A stretch of DNA of 6,212 nt from an uncultured Bacteroidota bacterium (GTDB lineage: Bacteria; Bacteroidota; Bacteroidia; Bacteroidales; P3). Below, piece by piece: positions 5,864 through 6,212 of the stretch. Numbering within the stretch: position 1 is the first letter of the stretch; each line of letters begins with the position of its first letter. The DNA is taken from the NCBI GenBank assembly GCA_900546465.1, contig URCX01000119.1, forward strand, positions 1 to 6,212, given 5' to 3'. Both the position numbers and the translations under genes were made by a program. The notes beneath the pieces were generated by a model, which made no database searches, was not told the origin of the DNA, and saw nothing but the letters and a program-made list of their open reading frames with translations.

Positions 5864-6212
5864 CTAATGTTTGAAATGACGAAATCCCGTCATTGCCATT
5901 GCCATGTTGTGTTGCTCGCAGTATTCTATGCTTTTTTTGTCGTTGACACTGCCTCCGGGTTGGATAACAGCCTTGATACCTTCTTTGTCTGCTATTTCTA
6001 CGCAATCAGGGAATGGAAAGAAGGCATCGGAGGCCATAACGGCTCCGTTTAAATCGAAATTGAAACTTTTTGCTTTTTCCACCGCTTGTTTCAAAGCGTC
6101 CACACGGCTTGTTTGTCCTGTTCCGCTTGCACATAACTGCTTGTCTTTCGCAAGTACTATGGCATTGGATTTTGTGTGTTTGACGATTTTGTTTGCAAAG
6201 GCAAGGTCTTCT
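5864..6212 (-). CDS. purH: Bifunctional PurH (AICAR formyltransferase/IMP cyclohydrolase), C-terminal part
   Basis: The reading frame is open from the right edge to a TAG at 5864-5866. It gives 116 residues, about the last fifth of a PurH of roughly 500 residues, and belongs to the AICAR formyltransferase domain. Conserved segments in order are VKHTKSNAIVLAKD, GTGQTSRVDALKQA, GAVMASDAFFPFPDCVEIAD, IKAVIQPGGSVND and the terminal MTGFRHFKH. An apparent start codon at 6103 is an internal GTG (the Val in SRVDAL), not the true start. The N-terminal IMP cyclohydrolase domain and the start lie beyond the window. The enzyme performs the last two steps of de novo IMP synthesis in the cytosol, using 10-formyl-tetrahydrofolate. 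The gene sits 71 nt upstream of mreB on the same strand, a neighbourhood common in Bacteroidales. No terminator hairpin is obvious between them. Confidence 0.95.
   Translation of the reverse strand, partial: EDLAFANKIVKHTKSNAIVLAKDKQLCASGTGQTSRVDALKQAVEKAKSFNFDLNGAVMASDAFFPFPDCVEIADKEGIKAVIQPGGSVNDKKSIEYCEQHNMAMAMTGFRHFKH

Noticed and set aside
5666..6052. Open frame of 128 codons on the plus strand over the mreB start and purH end
   Set aside because: It covers the 5' end of mreB and the 3' end of purH in antisense, with no motif or promoter.
5864..6103. A small stand-alone 79-codon gene on the minus strand
   Set aside because: The same frame stays open to the window edge with PurH sequence upstream of the GTG, so this is the tail of purH and not a separate gene.

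Overview
The window looks like a chromosomal segment from a member of the Bacteroidota, most likely Bacteroidales. Four things point that way: the sequence is moderately AT-rich; a TAnnTTTG-type -7 promoter element sits just upstream of the first gene; most starts lack a strong Shine-Dalgarno; and there is a paired lysophospholipid-acyltransferase-like / hemolysin-like GNAT module of the kind that makes glycine lipids in Bacteroides. The purH-mreB adjacency on the other strand also fits. The species cannot be named from this sequence.

Left part, plus strand. Bases 1 to about 54 are the 3' half of a 5S rRNA, so an rRNA operon lies upstream, closed by a strong intrinsic terminator (60-94). A gene-free AT-rich stretch with small inverted repeats leads to a promoter (-7 box at 230-237). 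It drives a tightly packed set of four genes: a PlsC-like O-acyltransferase (glsA-like, 261-1136), a hemolysin-like N-acyltransferase (glsB-like, 1136-2077), the ribosome-assembly GTPase EngB/YsxC (2092-2706) and a 6-phosphofructokinase (2703-3797). The junctions are a 1-nt overlap, a 14-nt gap and a 4-nt ATGA overlap, which suggests one transcript with translational coupling. Together they link envelope aminolipid synthesis, large-subunit ribosome assembly and glycolysis.

Right part, minus strand, read right to left. The C-terminal 116 codons of purH run off the right edge. After 71 nt comes complete mreB (4770-5792). After a 76-nt spacer holding a long hairpin and a threefold short repeat comes a cation diffusion facilitator (3803-4693). 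This strand converges on pfkA with only 5 nt between the stop codons.

Every gene belongs to a recognisable family, and I see no mobile element, CRISPR array, tRNA or clearly new system. The points most worth a second look are: mreB followed by a metal transporter instead of mreC; the competing-hairpin repeat between those two genes; the Gly/Lys combination in the phosphofructokinase active site, which bears on its phosphoryl donor; and the glycine-lipid gene pair heading an operon with engB and pfkA directly after an rRNA operon.
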